A stretch of DNA of 17,500 bases from Chrysomallon squamiferum (taxonomy: Eukaryota > Mollusca > Gastropoda > Neomphalida > Peltospiridae), in the NCBI GenBank assembly GCA_012295275.1, contig CM022673.1, positions 7,157,811 to 7,175,310 of the forward strand, written 5' to 3'. Below are positions 1-9,167 of the stretch, in pieces. Under the pieces are notes generated by a model. It was given only the letters and a program-made list of their open reading frames with translations, searched no databases and was not told the DNA's origin. Numbering within the stretch: position 1 is the first letter of the stretch; each line of letters starts with the position of its first letter. The position numbers and the translations under genes are program-made.

Positions 1-328
1 TAATGAACACAGGTTCGATTTATCAAATCAATATTTAAGACGAAAATTATTAACTGGGTGTCAACAAACGGAACATGGTGTAAAATTTAAACCTTTACAG
101 TCGATACAGTAATTTTTTTTTTTGGTAGGAATGTCAAAGTTGTTAAACTGCGTGTGTCTGTTATTGACACTGACACTTAATAATGTTCTGGAAATTTATA
201 TTGCGAATGTACACGGAATAGGAAGGACACAAAATAATGCGAAATATGGTGAATATGACCGGAATATTATTTTAAAGAAAAAACAAGAGTTGTTTAAATT
301 TAATATTCATATACATCTATCTGTTTGT
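1..328. other. AT-rich single-copy DNA, no gene seen
   Basis: No repeat array or recognisable coding region is present. An open frame runs from about 122 into the tetranucleotide tract, but it starts at TTG and most of its length is translated microsatellite, so it is not a gene. A GGTTCGATTT string near position 11 resembles a Pol III B box, but no matching A box can be placed because the window begins there. Confidence 0.6.
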
Positions 329-498
329 TTATATATTTGTATATCTATCTATCTGTCTAACTGTCTGTCTGTCTGTCTGTTTGTTTGTCTGCCTAATTGT
401 CTATATATATGTCTGTCTCTCTATCTATCTATCTATCTATCTATGTATGTATGTATGTATGTATTTATGTATCTATCTATCTATCTCTCTATCCATAT
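329..498. repeat. Compound tetranucleotide microsatellite (CTAT/TCTG/GTAT)
   Basis: The tract passes through CTAT units, then TCTG/TTTG units (about 353-390), a second long CTAT block (about 418-443), GTAT units (443-463) and CTAT again. Adjacent blocks differ by single bases, as expected when one tetranucleotide expands and a point variant then expands in its turn. Translated frames here are runs of LSIYLSVC-like residues and should not be read as protein. Confidence 0.95.
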
Positions 499-640
499 AT
501 ATTATTATTACTACTGCTGCTACTACTACTACTATTACTAATAATAATGGTTGTAGCAATAGTAGTAATAGTGATAACGATAACAATAATAACAATAGTA
601 ATAATAACAATGAAAACAATGATGATGAAAGAAAACAGAA
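499..640. repeat. Degenerate trinucleotide tract (ATT/ACT then AAT/AGT/AAC)
   Basis: The first half is pyrimidine-rich trinucleotides (ATT, ACT, GCT) and the second half is their purine-rich counterparts (AAT, AGT, AAC, GAT). Because the halves are partly complementary, ACTATTACTA at 531-540 can pair with TAGTAATAGT about 20 bases later. All frames give homopolymeric protein (polyY, polyL, polyT/N), which marks a simple repeat and not an exon. Confidence 0.9.
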
Positions 641-862
641 ACAAAAACATCGATATATAAAAATGCGCCTGTTTAACGCATTTTCTAAAAGAAATTTCAA
701 ACCAAATATTCTGAATACCTATTATTTCGCCATTTCTTTTTCTGCGAAATAACCTTGTAACATGTTATGTCACTTTAATGATTTATGGCCGGAAGATACT
801 CAGTTTCCAAAAGATAGCGAATGCAAACATTCTGTTTTGCAACTGATAAAAGTTTGGGGCAT
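641..862. other. Single-copy AT-rich DNA
   Basis: Complex sequence without array structure, coding-like frame or recognisable motif. Confidence 0.5.
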
Positions 863-905
863 AGAAAGAGAGAGAAAAAAAAAAAAAAGATAGAGAGAAA
901 AAGAA
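863..905. repeat. Purine tract (GAGA plus poly-A)
   Basis: An almost pure A/G run on the plus strand with short GAGA blocks around a central A homopolymer. Confidence 0.85.
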
Positions 906-1361
906 ATTATAGAACAAGAAGTAGAAATTGAAAGACGCGAGCAAAAGAGATATTAACACTCGAGAATTTCAAGAGAAAAATCGGTGCCGATATTTTGCTT
1001 GAAGGAAAATCAATTTAATATTCTTTATGTTTGAGGCAAAGGAATTTTCAAATCGCCCAATAATACGGAGATAAATGTGATTTACTATTTCGTGAAGTTG
1101 AAACAGGAAGATATGGTAAAATATGTTCCCGCATAAAGTGAGGATAATTTGGAGAAAATTTAACGGTTTGAATCATCATCGGAAACAATAACAACAACTA
1201 CATCAACGACGGTAGCAATTTTTTCGCGACGATGTCCCATTCAGGGAGTTTTAATTTCTTCCTGTTTCAGAGCTATAATAACAGTTATTAAAAAAAGTCT
1301 AAAAATATGAAAACGTTACTGACTGAAAATTATCGATGTGACGTTTTAAAATATACTGAGC
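906..1361. other. Single-copy AT-rich DNA, no gene seen
   Basis: About 450 bases of complex AT-rich sequence. No frame of useful length, no RNA gene signature and no array structure is visible apart from a few CAACAA triplets near 1190. Confidence 0.5.
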
Positions 1362-1429
1362 AAAAAAAAAAATAATAATAATAAATAAATAAATAAAATA
1401 AAATAAAATAAAATAAAATAAAATAAAAA
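1362..1429. repeat. Poly-A, AAT, AAAT, AAAAT stepped microsatellite
   Basis: The array moves in order from a homopolymer to AAT, AAAT and then seven or so AAAAT units. The motif lengthens by one A at a time, which suggests slippage in a single A-rich seed. A retroposon tail is possible, but no element body can be recognised upstream. Confidence 0.95.
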
Positions 1430-1549
1430 GGACAAAGGATAATGAATTATTTGCTTTCATGGAATGACAGTATGCACACAGCGAATAATAAGCATTGAAA
1501 CGAGGAGTAAAATTATTTTGTTGGTTTAAAATATTTTTCCCATCGAATA

Positions 1550-1604
1550 TTTTTTATTTTATTTTTATTATTATTATTCATTATTTTTTTTTTTTTTTTT
1601 TTTT
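1550..1604. repeat. TTTTA/ATT tract ending in T21
   Basis: TTTTA and ATT units lead into an uninterrupted run of 21 T at 1584-1604. Confidence 0.9.
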
Positions 1605-1750
1605 ACGATGTGATACAAAGGCTAAACGCAGTATTATTCATCATCACAATAAAAAGAAAAATAATTCCACAGTTAACAATTTCTTTTGTTCCGTATAATT
1701 ACAGAATACGATGCACATATATATTTTTTTAATATAAAATAATTATATAT

Positions 1751-1905
1751 TTGTTTTTCGCTTTCTTTCTTTTTTTCATTCTTTTTTTTCTGTCTGTCAC
1801 TTCCCGTCTCTTTCCGTCTACGTCCTGCTTCTCTCAATCCTTTTCTCCTCTGTTTATATGTTCATTCAGTTCCCTCTCCAACCCTCCGTCCATCCTATTT
1901 AGTGT
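1751..1905. repeat. Polypyrimidine-rich tract
   Basis: Strong T/C bias on the plus strand, with TTTC runs, TCTG pairs and short CT blocks. The overlapping open frame is rich in F, S and L because of this composition and does not look like a real protein. Confidence 0.7.
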
Positions 1906-2004
1906 TTGTCATTCTTGTTTTATTTATCTTATGTTGATAATCGTTTTTCTTTTAGTTTTTAAAACATTTTCTTTAATATAAGTATCTTTGATTCCTTTTC
2001 ATTA

Positions 2005-2093
2005 TTAATTAATTAATTTTTTATTTATTTATTTATTTATTATCATCATCATCATCACCATCATCATCATTATCATTATCATTATCATCATCA

Positions 2094-2130
<37 letters not shown>
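2005..2130. repeat. ATTT, then ATC/ATT microsatellite
   Basis: AATT and ATTT units at 2005-2041 lead into ATC triplets interspersed with ATT (2042-2095) and a pure ATT array to 2130. The ATC-to-ATT change looks like C-to-T decay or expansion of a variant triplet. Confidence 0.95.
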
Positions 2131-2256
2131 GTTTTAAATTTAAATCGCTATTTACTATATAAGGAAATCTTTCATGTGTTCGCCGCTTCGGATTCCGTCA
2201 GATATTTATGTTACGTTCCAAATCCGAGAAAAGTCCCATTTCTTTACACGGCAGGA

Positions 2257-2257
<1 letters not shown>

Positions 2258-2291
<34 letters not shown>

Positions 2292-2335
2292 CATTAAAAA
2301 AAAAAAGAAAAGACCATTTAAAAAAAAAAAAAAAA
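2258..2335. repeat. Poly-A block (A33 plus two shorter runs)
   Basis: An uninterrupted run of 33 A at 2258-2290 is the longest homopolymer in the window. Shorter A runs follow at about 2296-2306 and 2320-2335. This could be a retroposon tail, since complex sequence precedes it at 2160-2257, but I see no Pol III boxes there and no target-site duplication. Confidence 0.95.
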
Positions 2336-2767
2336 TTCATAAAAATGTCTAGAATCCTTTTGGCAGGAAAAGAAAACAAGGAACGGGTTTTTGTCTATCA
2401 CTACTAAGGTGTCTAGAAAGTTAATCAATCGTGTGTTTTCACATTCGATTTCTTTGTTACGACAAGGAAATGCGCTAGCGAGTGGCTGTAGGCCAAAGCG
2501 TCTTCCAAACACAGGCAAGTTCCTTTTTCAGAAGATATTTTATTTACTTTCTTTCGACGTATTTGTCTTTAATTCTCATTTTCTCTCGCTTTGCTCTTCT
2601 GTCGTGATCTCGAACAGTTGGAGCCCTGGTATATTGGAACTTTTGTCACTCGCTCGGCTATAAAGAGATCACGTGATTAGCTCAGAGCCATGATGGTCTT
2701 CAAGTTCTGTCGAGCAATGAGTCAATCTGAAGAAATTGAAATCCAGTGCAAACTTCTAATGAAACAG
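2336..2767. other. Single-copy segment with a TATAAA / CACGTG / AP-1 motif cluster
   Basis: Complex sequence of higher GC than its flanks. TATAAA lies at 2660-2665, the palindromic E-box ATCACGTGAT follows at 2667-2676, TTAGCTCAG (Pol III A-box-like) at 2677-2685 and a perfect AP-1 site TGAGTCA at 2718-2724. An ATG at 2690 opens a 33-codon frame that ends in lysines encoded by the following poly-A and stops at 2791. Open frames across 2318-2663 have no recognisable family. The motifs are short and could occur by chance. Confidence 0.35.
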
Positions 2768-2930
2768 AAAAAAAAAAAAAAAAAATATTAATAACTATAT
2801 TTATAATTATTATTATAAAAAGAAAAAGAAAAAAAAGTATTGGGATAAATTATGAGATAATAAGGGTTAAATATAATCAGTTTTATTAAATTTATAAAAA
2901 AAGAAAAGAACGAAAAAAAAAAAAAGAGGA
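2768..2930. repeat. A-rich tract starting with A18
   Basis: An A18 homopolymer at 2768-2785 is followed by AT-rich and A/G-rich sequence with several shorter A runs. The A18 ends the segment that carries the A-box-like motif at 2677 and could be a SINE-type tail, but no target-site duplication is visible. Confidence 0.8.
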
Positions 2931-3808
2931 AAAAGCCTATTATGTAACATTGGATGAAATATTGGTTTTAATATTATCAGTGCACTGTTTGTCTTGTGTA
3001 CAGTTTTAGAAGTAGCGTGTCAGGTTCGGTTGCAGATGAAAATTTGGTGTCAGTTACAGTTGTCGAAGCTTGCTAGACAAACAGATTATTTTACAGGAAG
3101 TAAATATAGAACAGCTACATAGTTCTTGTATTAAGCACACATGTCAAAGAATGTCAAACGATCAAGTTAGTAGTATTATTTCCAGCTAAAACGGTGTTGT
3201 TTATGTACGAATGTAATTCATTTATTGTTAAAAATTAAAAGTCTGTAACTAACGAAAAAAGGTTTAAAATTGATCAGTTAATTTGCCTTAACGAACTTAC
3301 ATGTGATTATGATATGAATTACTTCTATAGAGCGGAAACCAGAGATATTTGCATAATCAGGAAATCAGATACGACATTCTTTGATAGATCAATAATAGGG
3401 ACAGATTTTGGATAAGGAAATAGCATTTCCAGCCACAAAAATCAAAGACCGTGGCAAGTCTGTTGTAGATTCTGACTAAAACGTGATAATAAACTGCTCT
3501 GTGATCGCAATGAAATTGTCTCATTTGCAGATTGTTGTATCTGCCACTCTTCTAACGATATCATAACCAATAAAACAGTGTGTTCTGTTCTTATCGACCT
3601 CGGTGGAATAACCTTCTTCATTTGTTATATATTTTAATACGCTAGTCAGGGAATAGTATTAATTAACAAAACCAAGAGAATTCCTAGACTATGGACTGTT
3701 TACATTTACATCAGCAAATCTAATGTTGCTAGTACATGAGAAGAAGAAAAAAAAGAAGAATTAGTATAGTTATATTTACTTTCCTTGCCTAATTAGCTGT
3801 TGTGAAAT

Positions 3809-3858
3809 ATCATCCTTGTATCTGAAAACTTTAAGGATGATGCTTTAATCAAAGCGTC
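3809..3858. repeat. Two overlapping small inverted repeats
   Basis: ATCATCCTT (3809-3817) pairs perfectly with AAGGATGAT (3833-3841) across a 15-base loop. GATGCTTT (3839-3846) pairs with AAAGCGTC (3851-3858) across a 4-base loop with one G-T pair. The two stems share GAT at 3839-3841, so they are mutually exclusive folds. Stems this short are expected by chance in several places in a window of this size. Confidence 0.35.
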
Positions 3859-4254
3859 AGGGTCTACACAAACATTACATCAACCTGAGTTTGAAACATG
3901 TTGAGGTTAGTCTTACTTCTGCGTAATGAGCTTTGAATAAAACCAGTACAATGAAGCGATTCTAGTACCGTTCAGCCTTAAGTCCAGTGCATCACCAGTT
4001 TGTCAGAAAGGTCGTAGCTATAGTGAAGTAGGAGGTAGAGATATCTTTCTAAAAATTTAGCATAAGATTGAAATAAAAGAGAAGTCGATGAAATTACGCA
4101 GCGTAGAGAAATCGCTTTTTAAAGATTCGTTGTTTTGTTAGTATTAAATAAAACTTGATACGTTTATGTTTTAGAGCTGATTCTAGATAAGAAAAATTGT
4201 TGTCGTGTGTCCGAGGTGACAGTTACAGTTTATAAAGCAAGACTTTCACAACAA

Positions 4255-4362
4255 CGTAACGTATACAAACATTGTCAAAAATAGGAAGAGTTTCAGGAAA
4301 AGAAATACGTTAACTCAATTCCGAAAACTCTTCCTTTGTTGACAATATTTGTATACGTTACG
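4255..4362. repeat. Imperfect inverted repeat, 40-base arms, 28-base loop
   Basis: The left arm is 4255-4294 and the right arm 4323-4362, separated by 28 bases. Starting at the base of the stem, 4255-4269 pairs without interruption with 4348-4362 (CGTAACGTATACAAA against its complement). After one C/A mismatch (4270/4347), 4271-4278 pairs with 4339-4346. Then come one A/G mismatch, two pairs, a single-base bulge at T4282, and eleven pairs (4283-4293) before a bulge at A4324 and a closing C-G. That is 37 paired positions; in a minus-strand transcript the C/A mismatch becomes a G-U wobble, giving 38. The size and shape fit an animal microRNA precursor. A palindromic MITE is the main alternative, but no target-site duplication is visible at the edges. 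Confidence 0.85.
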
Positions 4363-4770
4363 AAATGTCATTTTTAATTTATTAATATACATTTTAAATG
4401 CAAGTAACCATCACTCATCATTACCGCGGGTCGCATTTATTTCATTTATATCTTGTAATCGAACTATTTTAGCCTTGTTTGTAAAACGTATTTTTTCATT
4501 TCAGAAGTAAAATAAAATTAAGTGGGATAAAATTAAAAGTAATTGGCATGCGTCTGATATTTTGAAATCGCTAACTGAAGTGATTTTCCTCTAAGATAAC
4601 CTAAATAGCATGCGGAAACTTGTAGTAATAAATACACGATTCAGATAAAAACAGAATGTACTTCTCTCTCTGATCTTGTGGGGAGATTGGTCCAGAAAGC
4701 ATGAAAGCTCATATTAAAACATCTTTATTTTAATGTGATTTGATGTGCACGCGCGATTTCATTTCCTGGC

Positions 4771-4778
4771 TGACGTCA
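4771..4778. promoter_or_regulatory. Full CRE palindrome TGACGTCA
   Basis: An exact match to the CREB/ATF consensus. It lies 10 bases to the right of the CpG-containing string CACGCGCGATTTC (4748-4760), which recurs exactly at 15900-15912 in the promoter-like island. Function is inferred from the motif only. Confidence 0.3.
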
Positions 4779-4809
<31 letters not shown>

Positions 4810-4821
4810 TTTTTTTTTTTT
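4779..4821. repeat. (TTC)n followed by T21
   Basis: About seven TTC triplets lead directly into a run of some 21 T. It could be the reversed tail of a minus-strand retroposon, though nothing recognisable lies on the 5' side of that strand. Confidence 0.95.
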
Positions 4822-5517
4822 CTGGTTTAAACATTGCTATAACAGTGATTTTTTTAGAAATGAAACGTAGGAAAGAAAATAATTTTCGATAGACTTTTAA
4901 AATCTGTTCAAATTTTCACCATTCGCCTCGAGATGGTGGTGTGTAATGGAAATCACTGGAAATAGATGTCTTTTTATAGACGTATTCATTATACGTTTCT
5001 TCCTTAATTTGATGCCTAGGAAACATGGCGATTTTTTGTAATGAAATTCACCGTACGGAGAGAAAAAACAAGATCGTGGCTTCTGGTTTTTGCATTAAAA
5101 GGTAAAATTCGAGACACACACGGGGCGTCGTTTATGACATAATTAGAAATCCGAAACAGAGACGTGTGTAAAAGTAATTTTATTTTTCCATTAAATTACA
5201 GCAAGATGAAATAACAACAGGTATATTATAAAGAGTCTATGCTTGAAACAGTGTGGCAGTAATGGTTTTGGAAGATGATATACTACTCATTACATCAAAA
5301 GAAAATTAACGTGTGATGTTATACTGTACAAAACAACATGACACCATACCATATCAAGATGAACATTATTCACTTGCTATACAGACAGAACCGTTGATAC
5401 CACATTATAGCAAACCCACAAATACAATATGATACATTTAACAATGCTAATGGATATTAAAGTATATCGCACCCAAAAGATAGATACAATGTGATCCCGT
5501 ACTTTACGTACTCATCA
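4822..5517. other. Single-copy DNA, no gene seen
   Basis: About 700 bases of complex AT-rich sequence. No open frame of interest, RNA gene or array is visible. Confidence 0.55.
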
Positions 5518-5550
5518 ATACGATACGATACGATACGATAGGGTCACATT
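5488..5550. repeat. CGATA pentanucleotide array inside a short inverted repeat
   Basis: ATA plus four perfect CGATA units occupy 5518-5540. AATGTGATCCC (5488-5498) and GGGTCACATT (5541-5550) flank the array as inverted repeats with one bulged base. The array carries four CpGs, unusual among the AT-only repeats here. The minus-strand open frame covering 5515-5739 begins in ordinary sequence and runs into this array at its C-terminus (SYRIVSY), so it is probably not a gene. Confidence 0.8.
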
Positions 5551-5924
5551 TATAAACCTAGTGTCTCCATTATTATGAAATAATTTAACAGATAACACAT
5601 AATTTAAAGCTGGGATAATCAAACAATATCTCTTTAAAATTGTATCAAAGTTTCTTGCTAGAAATGTATCAAAAATTAATTTATCACAGAACCAAATATA
5701 CGACTCGCCATTGAGGCAAAGTAATTTAAATAAGAGCAATTATGACATCGTTGAGTGGACATAGAAGAAAGAATATGTTATTTTATAGCTACCAACAGAG
5801 TTTCTGTTTTAAAGATGTTTTTACTAAAAAAAAAACTTTTTGTATTAAACAAGTTCCCATCTTATGGCAGTCTCTTTCAAAATACGAAAGTAAAGTGTTA
5901 TGTCGTTAAATATTGCTATTAGAT
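5551..5924. other. Single-copy AT-rich DNA, no gene seen
   Basis: No array or RNA gene is visible. The only sizeable frame is the minus-strand one that ends in the CGATA repeat, and its residues match no family I know. Confidence 0.5.
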
Positions 5925-5965
5925 TTTTATTTATTTTTATTTATTTATATATATTTTTTATTATA

Positions 5966-6038
<73 letters not shown>
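5925..6038. repeat. TTTAT units then (ATT)n, about 23 copies
   Basis: TTTAT units at 5925-5958 lead into an uninterrupted ATT array at about 5968-6038. Open frames through it translate to polyisoleucine and are artefacts. Confidence 0.97.
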
Positions 6039-6152
6039 TTTAAATTTAACATTTTGTTCTGAAATTGAAAACAACAACAACAAAAAATTAAATAAGTAAA
6101 AAATAAAAAATAAAAAACCACTGAAATAAATATATTTTTATGCTGATTATTA

Positions 6153-6160
6153 AATATATA

Positions 6161-6196
<36 letters not shown>

Positions 6197-6240
6197 TGTA
6201 TGTATGTATGTATGCATGTATGTATGTATGTATGTATGCA
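6153..6240. repeat. (AT)n to (TATG)n compound microsatellite
   Basis: A short AT dinucleotide block (6153-6169) changes to TATG units that continue to 6240, with a G-to-C variant (TATGCATG) near 6215 and another at the end. Minus-strand frames give repeating HTYI residues. Confidence 0.97.
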
Positions 6241-6582
6241 TTAAAACCATGTCTCTTTTTCTATCTGAGCAGTAGTAAATAACAAAACGAAAGAAAGAAG
6301 AACCGAAACGTACCAATACCCATTACAATGTCATTTAAGGACAAACACTTGCTTGTGGATAGTTCAGTATGCATACAATTTGTTATGTGTACGGGGAAAA
6401 CGTATTCAGGAAAACATATTGAAGACTCAAATATGGATGTTAACAAAGAAACAAAATACATATACAAAAAAGAAGTTCAACACTATATTGTTTATCTATG
6501 CAAATATATAAACACTGTCTATTTAGTAAAGCAATAACAATCGAGAGACTACTTTAGAAAAAGAAATAAAATAGAGAAGACA
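6241..6582. other. Single-copy DNA with a 69-codon frame of doubtful status
   Basis: An ATG frame at 6328-6537 on the plus strand (starting MSFKDKHLLV) is free of simple repeats. It remains open upstream to a TAA near 6273. The minus strand is open across much of the same interval (6261-6467). No domain, signal peptide or family is recognisable, and no convincing splice sites frame it. A chance open frame is the more likely explanation. Confidence 0.3.
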
Positions 6583-6601
6583 TTTTTTTTTTTTTTTTTT
6601 T
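6583..6601. repeat. Poly-T (T19)
   Basis: An uninterrupted T homopolymer. Confidence 0.95.
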
Positions 6602-6883
6602 ATAAACAATTATATCGACTTTTACGTCTTAATATTTGTTAAATGTAAAACCATTTTGCATTTCAGTTATTATTTGTCAAACAAAACCTGTAAATCCAGT
6701 GTTTTACATTTGCAAGAAACAATCAGAAAGTCATTAATGATGCATGTTGCGTGCTTATTAAGTACACAGGTGAACAACAGTTGTCGGTTTGAAGTTATAT
6801 ACTGATGATCCATTTATCGACTTCGCTTAAAAACTGTTTCGATATTTGACCTTAAAAATATCTACCTAAACAGCGTTTTAAAA

Positions 6884-7019
6884 TTTTCTTTTTCTTCTCT
6901 CTTTTTTCAGTTGTTATTTATTTTGTTCCTTTTTTTTAATTCCTCTCTTCTTTTTTTTTTCTCTTCTTATTATCTTCCTCTTCCTTTCATTCCTTTAACT
7001 ATTTGTCTTCTTGTCTTTT
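6884..7019. repeat. Polypyrimidine (T/C) tract
   Basis: About 135 bases with very few purines on the plus strand, composed of CTT, TTCC and T runs. An internal TTTTTTCAG followed by TTG (around 6905-6913) resembles a plus-strand splice acceptor, but no open exon follows. Confidence 0.8.
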
Positions 7020-7643
7020 AACCGTCGTCCTGTAAGTTCTAAAGCTGAATCTGATTTTTTTTTTTCTACAACCAAAATCGTTTGATTCCATTGGCTTCCT
7101 GTCATCTAAGTCAGGGCGTTATCTACAGCTTGCTTTGGCCATACTTTGACGCCTCTGTGAACCAGGATGAGGTCATTTAAGACATATATTGATATGCAAT
7201 AGATCGATATCTTTTACACTCACTCACACACTCAAAAAAAAAAAAAAATATAAGCGTTCAATTGTTTGCGTAGCCGATGGCAGAATATCATTAGAACATG
7301 GCTAAAGAACATCATCTTCTGGGACGTAATATTAAGTTTGGATCAATCAGGATCTTTATTTACTTTTTTTGTATCGTGTTTATTCCGATGCCTAGTGTCA
7401 TTTAGAGACCTCGAAGACAAGACCTTTTTTTTTTTTTCTTAATGTGTTTGAAAAGTTTATATCGACTCCCAATTCGGAGTAAAGTAACGAACAAATTTTT
7501 AAAAACAAATAAGTAAACAACCACAAATAAATAAATAAACAACCCCACAAAAAATGTTTTTAAAAAAGAACAAACAAACAATAACAGATAAATAAATAAA
7601 TGAATATATAAGAATACGAAACCTTTACCATATAAACTGCATA
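7020..7643. other. Single-copy DNA with small A and T runs, no gene seen
   Basis: Complex sequence at 7075-7200 with GC above the local average, then A15 at 7234-7248, a T run near 7424-7438 and AAAT/AAAC-rich sequence at 7496-7610. No coding frame or RNA gene is visible. Confidence 0.55.
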
Positions 7644-7664
7644 TTTTTTTTTTTTTTTTTTTTT
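7644..7664. repeat. Poly-T (T21)
   Basis: An uninterrupted T homopolymer. Confidence 0.95.
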
Positions 7665-7716
7665 GTTTTTTAATATTGAAAATAGATAATCAAAGCTCAT
7701 TATTTTGCATGCAATA

Positions 7717-7805
7717 GTGACCGATGATACATTTCACAGAATTATAAGTTATAAAATTTAAACTCTTAACTCCAGAAATCATGATGTCAGCATCGGTCAC
7801 GTGAC
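7717..7805. promoter_or_regulatory. GTCACGTGAC E-box with an upstream inverted copy
   Basis: GTCACGTGAC at 7796-7805 is a perfect 10-base palindrome matching the extended bHLH-zip (USF, MITF/TFE, CLEAR) consensus. CATCGGTCAC (7791-7800), which overlaps it, is the exact reverse complement of GTGACCGATG at 7717-7726. No promoter, TATA box or exon can be attached to it, so a regulatory role is only suggested by the motif. Confidence 0.3.
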
Positions 7806-7989
7806 TTTTCCCAGACTAATTACATTTAATCGAAGGAACATAAAACATACGTCTTGATCCACAGTATACTGAATTTGGACAGTAATTATAATCATTACCG
7901 TATCTACAACCAAGAGATTAAGACACATCTGTCATGGATTTAACTTTTCACTTTTCAGACAAATCGTAACATAACTTACGAAATGATTG

Positions 7990-8106
7990 TGTCAGTGTGT
8001 TAGTGTGTGAGTTTGTTTCTTTGAATGCATATATTTAAGTTTGTATTGCGTGTATCTGTGTGTGTGTGTGTGTGAGTGTGTGTGTGTATGGATGTTTGTG
8101 TGTGTT
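7990..8106. repeat. (TG)n tract with interruptions
   Basis: A TG-rich region whose purest part is 8056-8088, with isolated GAGTG and TATGGATG interruptions. TG/CA arrays can adopt Z-DNA. Confidence 0.92.
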
Positions 8107-8218
8107 TATATATGTTTTTGTTTTTTAATTTCGTGTTCTTCAACCCACTGAATGCACCATAACTTTCCGACCAAAGGACTGAACGATTTATGTGCGTGAT
8201 CAAGTGAAACTCACAGAC

Positions 8219-8333
<115 letters not shown>

Positions 8334-8395
8334 AACACGAAAAGAGAGCGAGGAAGAGAAAAAGTGAGAAACAGAGATGGAGAGGGAAGAGCGAA

Positions 8396-8939
8396 AAATT
8401 ATACACTAGTAGGCAAATGTGCAAATAAGCATACAAGTAAAAACAGGTGAACTGAACAATTTAAACTTCAGAAACCATAACTCTTTAAATTAGAAAACAT
8501 AAGATATAGATGTGGTATGAATGTGCAAATAAATAAAAAAAAAACTATGCTCCAGTATTAGATACATGAAAAGTAAATATATTACTATACGGGACATTTT
8601 TTTAGATGACTATCTGGTCTGACTTCACTAGACTGACTACACGCATCATTTTTGAAATAATTGCAAACTGTGGCTCTCCTCACTGAATGAAATTTATTCT
8701 AACAACTTGATCTACAAGTTAATGTTGCGTAATAGAGATTTGCTTTTTTTCCCTCCTAACGATGCCAGTTGTTTCTAAATTTGGTAATAATAAATCTTTT
8801 CTGTGGGAACCGTGATGCAACCGCAATTATCGTTATGCCGTTTCAGGAGACTTGCACGATTTTTCAGACGTGATGCAGACGAAATGTGTCTAACACTGAA
8901 ATCTTTGTTTTAATGGGTTTTGTGGCTTTTTAAGACGAA
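8396..8939. other. Single-copy DNA, no gene seen
   Basis: About 540 bases of complex sequence with moderate GC at 8600-8900. No open frame, exon pair or RNA gene is recognisable. Confidence 0.55.
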
Positions 8940-9066
8940 AAAGGAAGGACATGTTGACGAGATGGCTTTGTAAAGAAAGATGGATGTTTCTGCTTATAGT
9001 CTGGATGAATGTATGAATATATTGCCGGAAGGATAGTTAGCTTGCCTGATGGTTAACTGGCTGATT
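8940..9066. repeat. Degenerate GATG/TGGT-rich lead-in to the minisatellite
   Basis: Scattered GGATG, GGAAGG and TGGTT words without strict period. Guanine greatly exceeds cytosine on the plus strand, continuous with the heptamer array and the GATG tract that follow. Confidence 0.5.
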
Positions 9067-9150
9067 GGTGGTTGGTGGTTGGTGGTTGGTGTTTGGTATT
9101 TGGTGTTTGGTGGCTGATGGCTGATGGCTGATGGCTGATGGCTGATGGCT
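9067..9150. repeat. Heptanucleotide minisatellite, 12 units in one register
   Basis: Reading in sevens from 9067 gives GGTGGTT three times, GGTGTTT, GGTATTT, GGTGTTT, GGTGGCT and then GATGGCT five times, with no frame slip. The left half has two-G tracts at regular spacing on the plus strand, compatible with a two-tetrad G-quadruplex. The right half has lost one G per unit, so that potential is confined to the left part. Confidence 0.95.
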
Positions 9151-9167
9151 GGTTGACTAGCTGCATG

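Larger units (their letters stand above)
2931..4770. other. Long single-copy stretch, no coding gene seen
   Basis: About 1.8 kb almost free of simple repeats, with no open frame of 60 codons and no recognisable exon on either strand. It contains the 4255-4362 inverted repeat and a small pair of hairpins near 3809-3858, listed separately. A near-identical 16-base string, GGTG(T/A)CAGTTACAGTT, occurs near 3045 and again near 4215, which may be a trace of an old dispersed repeat. Confidence 0.6.

Noticed and set aside
122-752. Overlapping open frames of 75-139 codons on both strands
   Set aside because: They are translations of CTAT/TCTG and trinucleotide arrays, with repetitive LSIYLSVC, polyY or polyL residues, and the longest starts at a non-ATG codon.
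6328-6537. 69-codon ATG frame (MSFKDKHLLV...)
   Set aside because: It is repeat-free but has no recognisable family, the opposite strand is also open, and no splice or promoter signal supports it. Not called as a gene.
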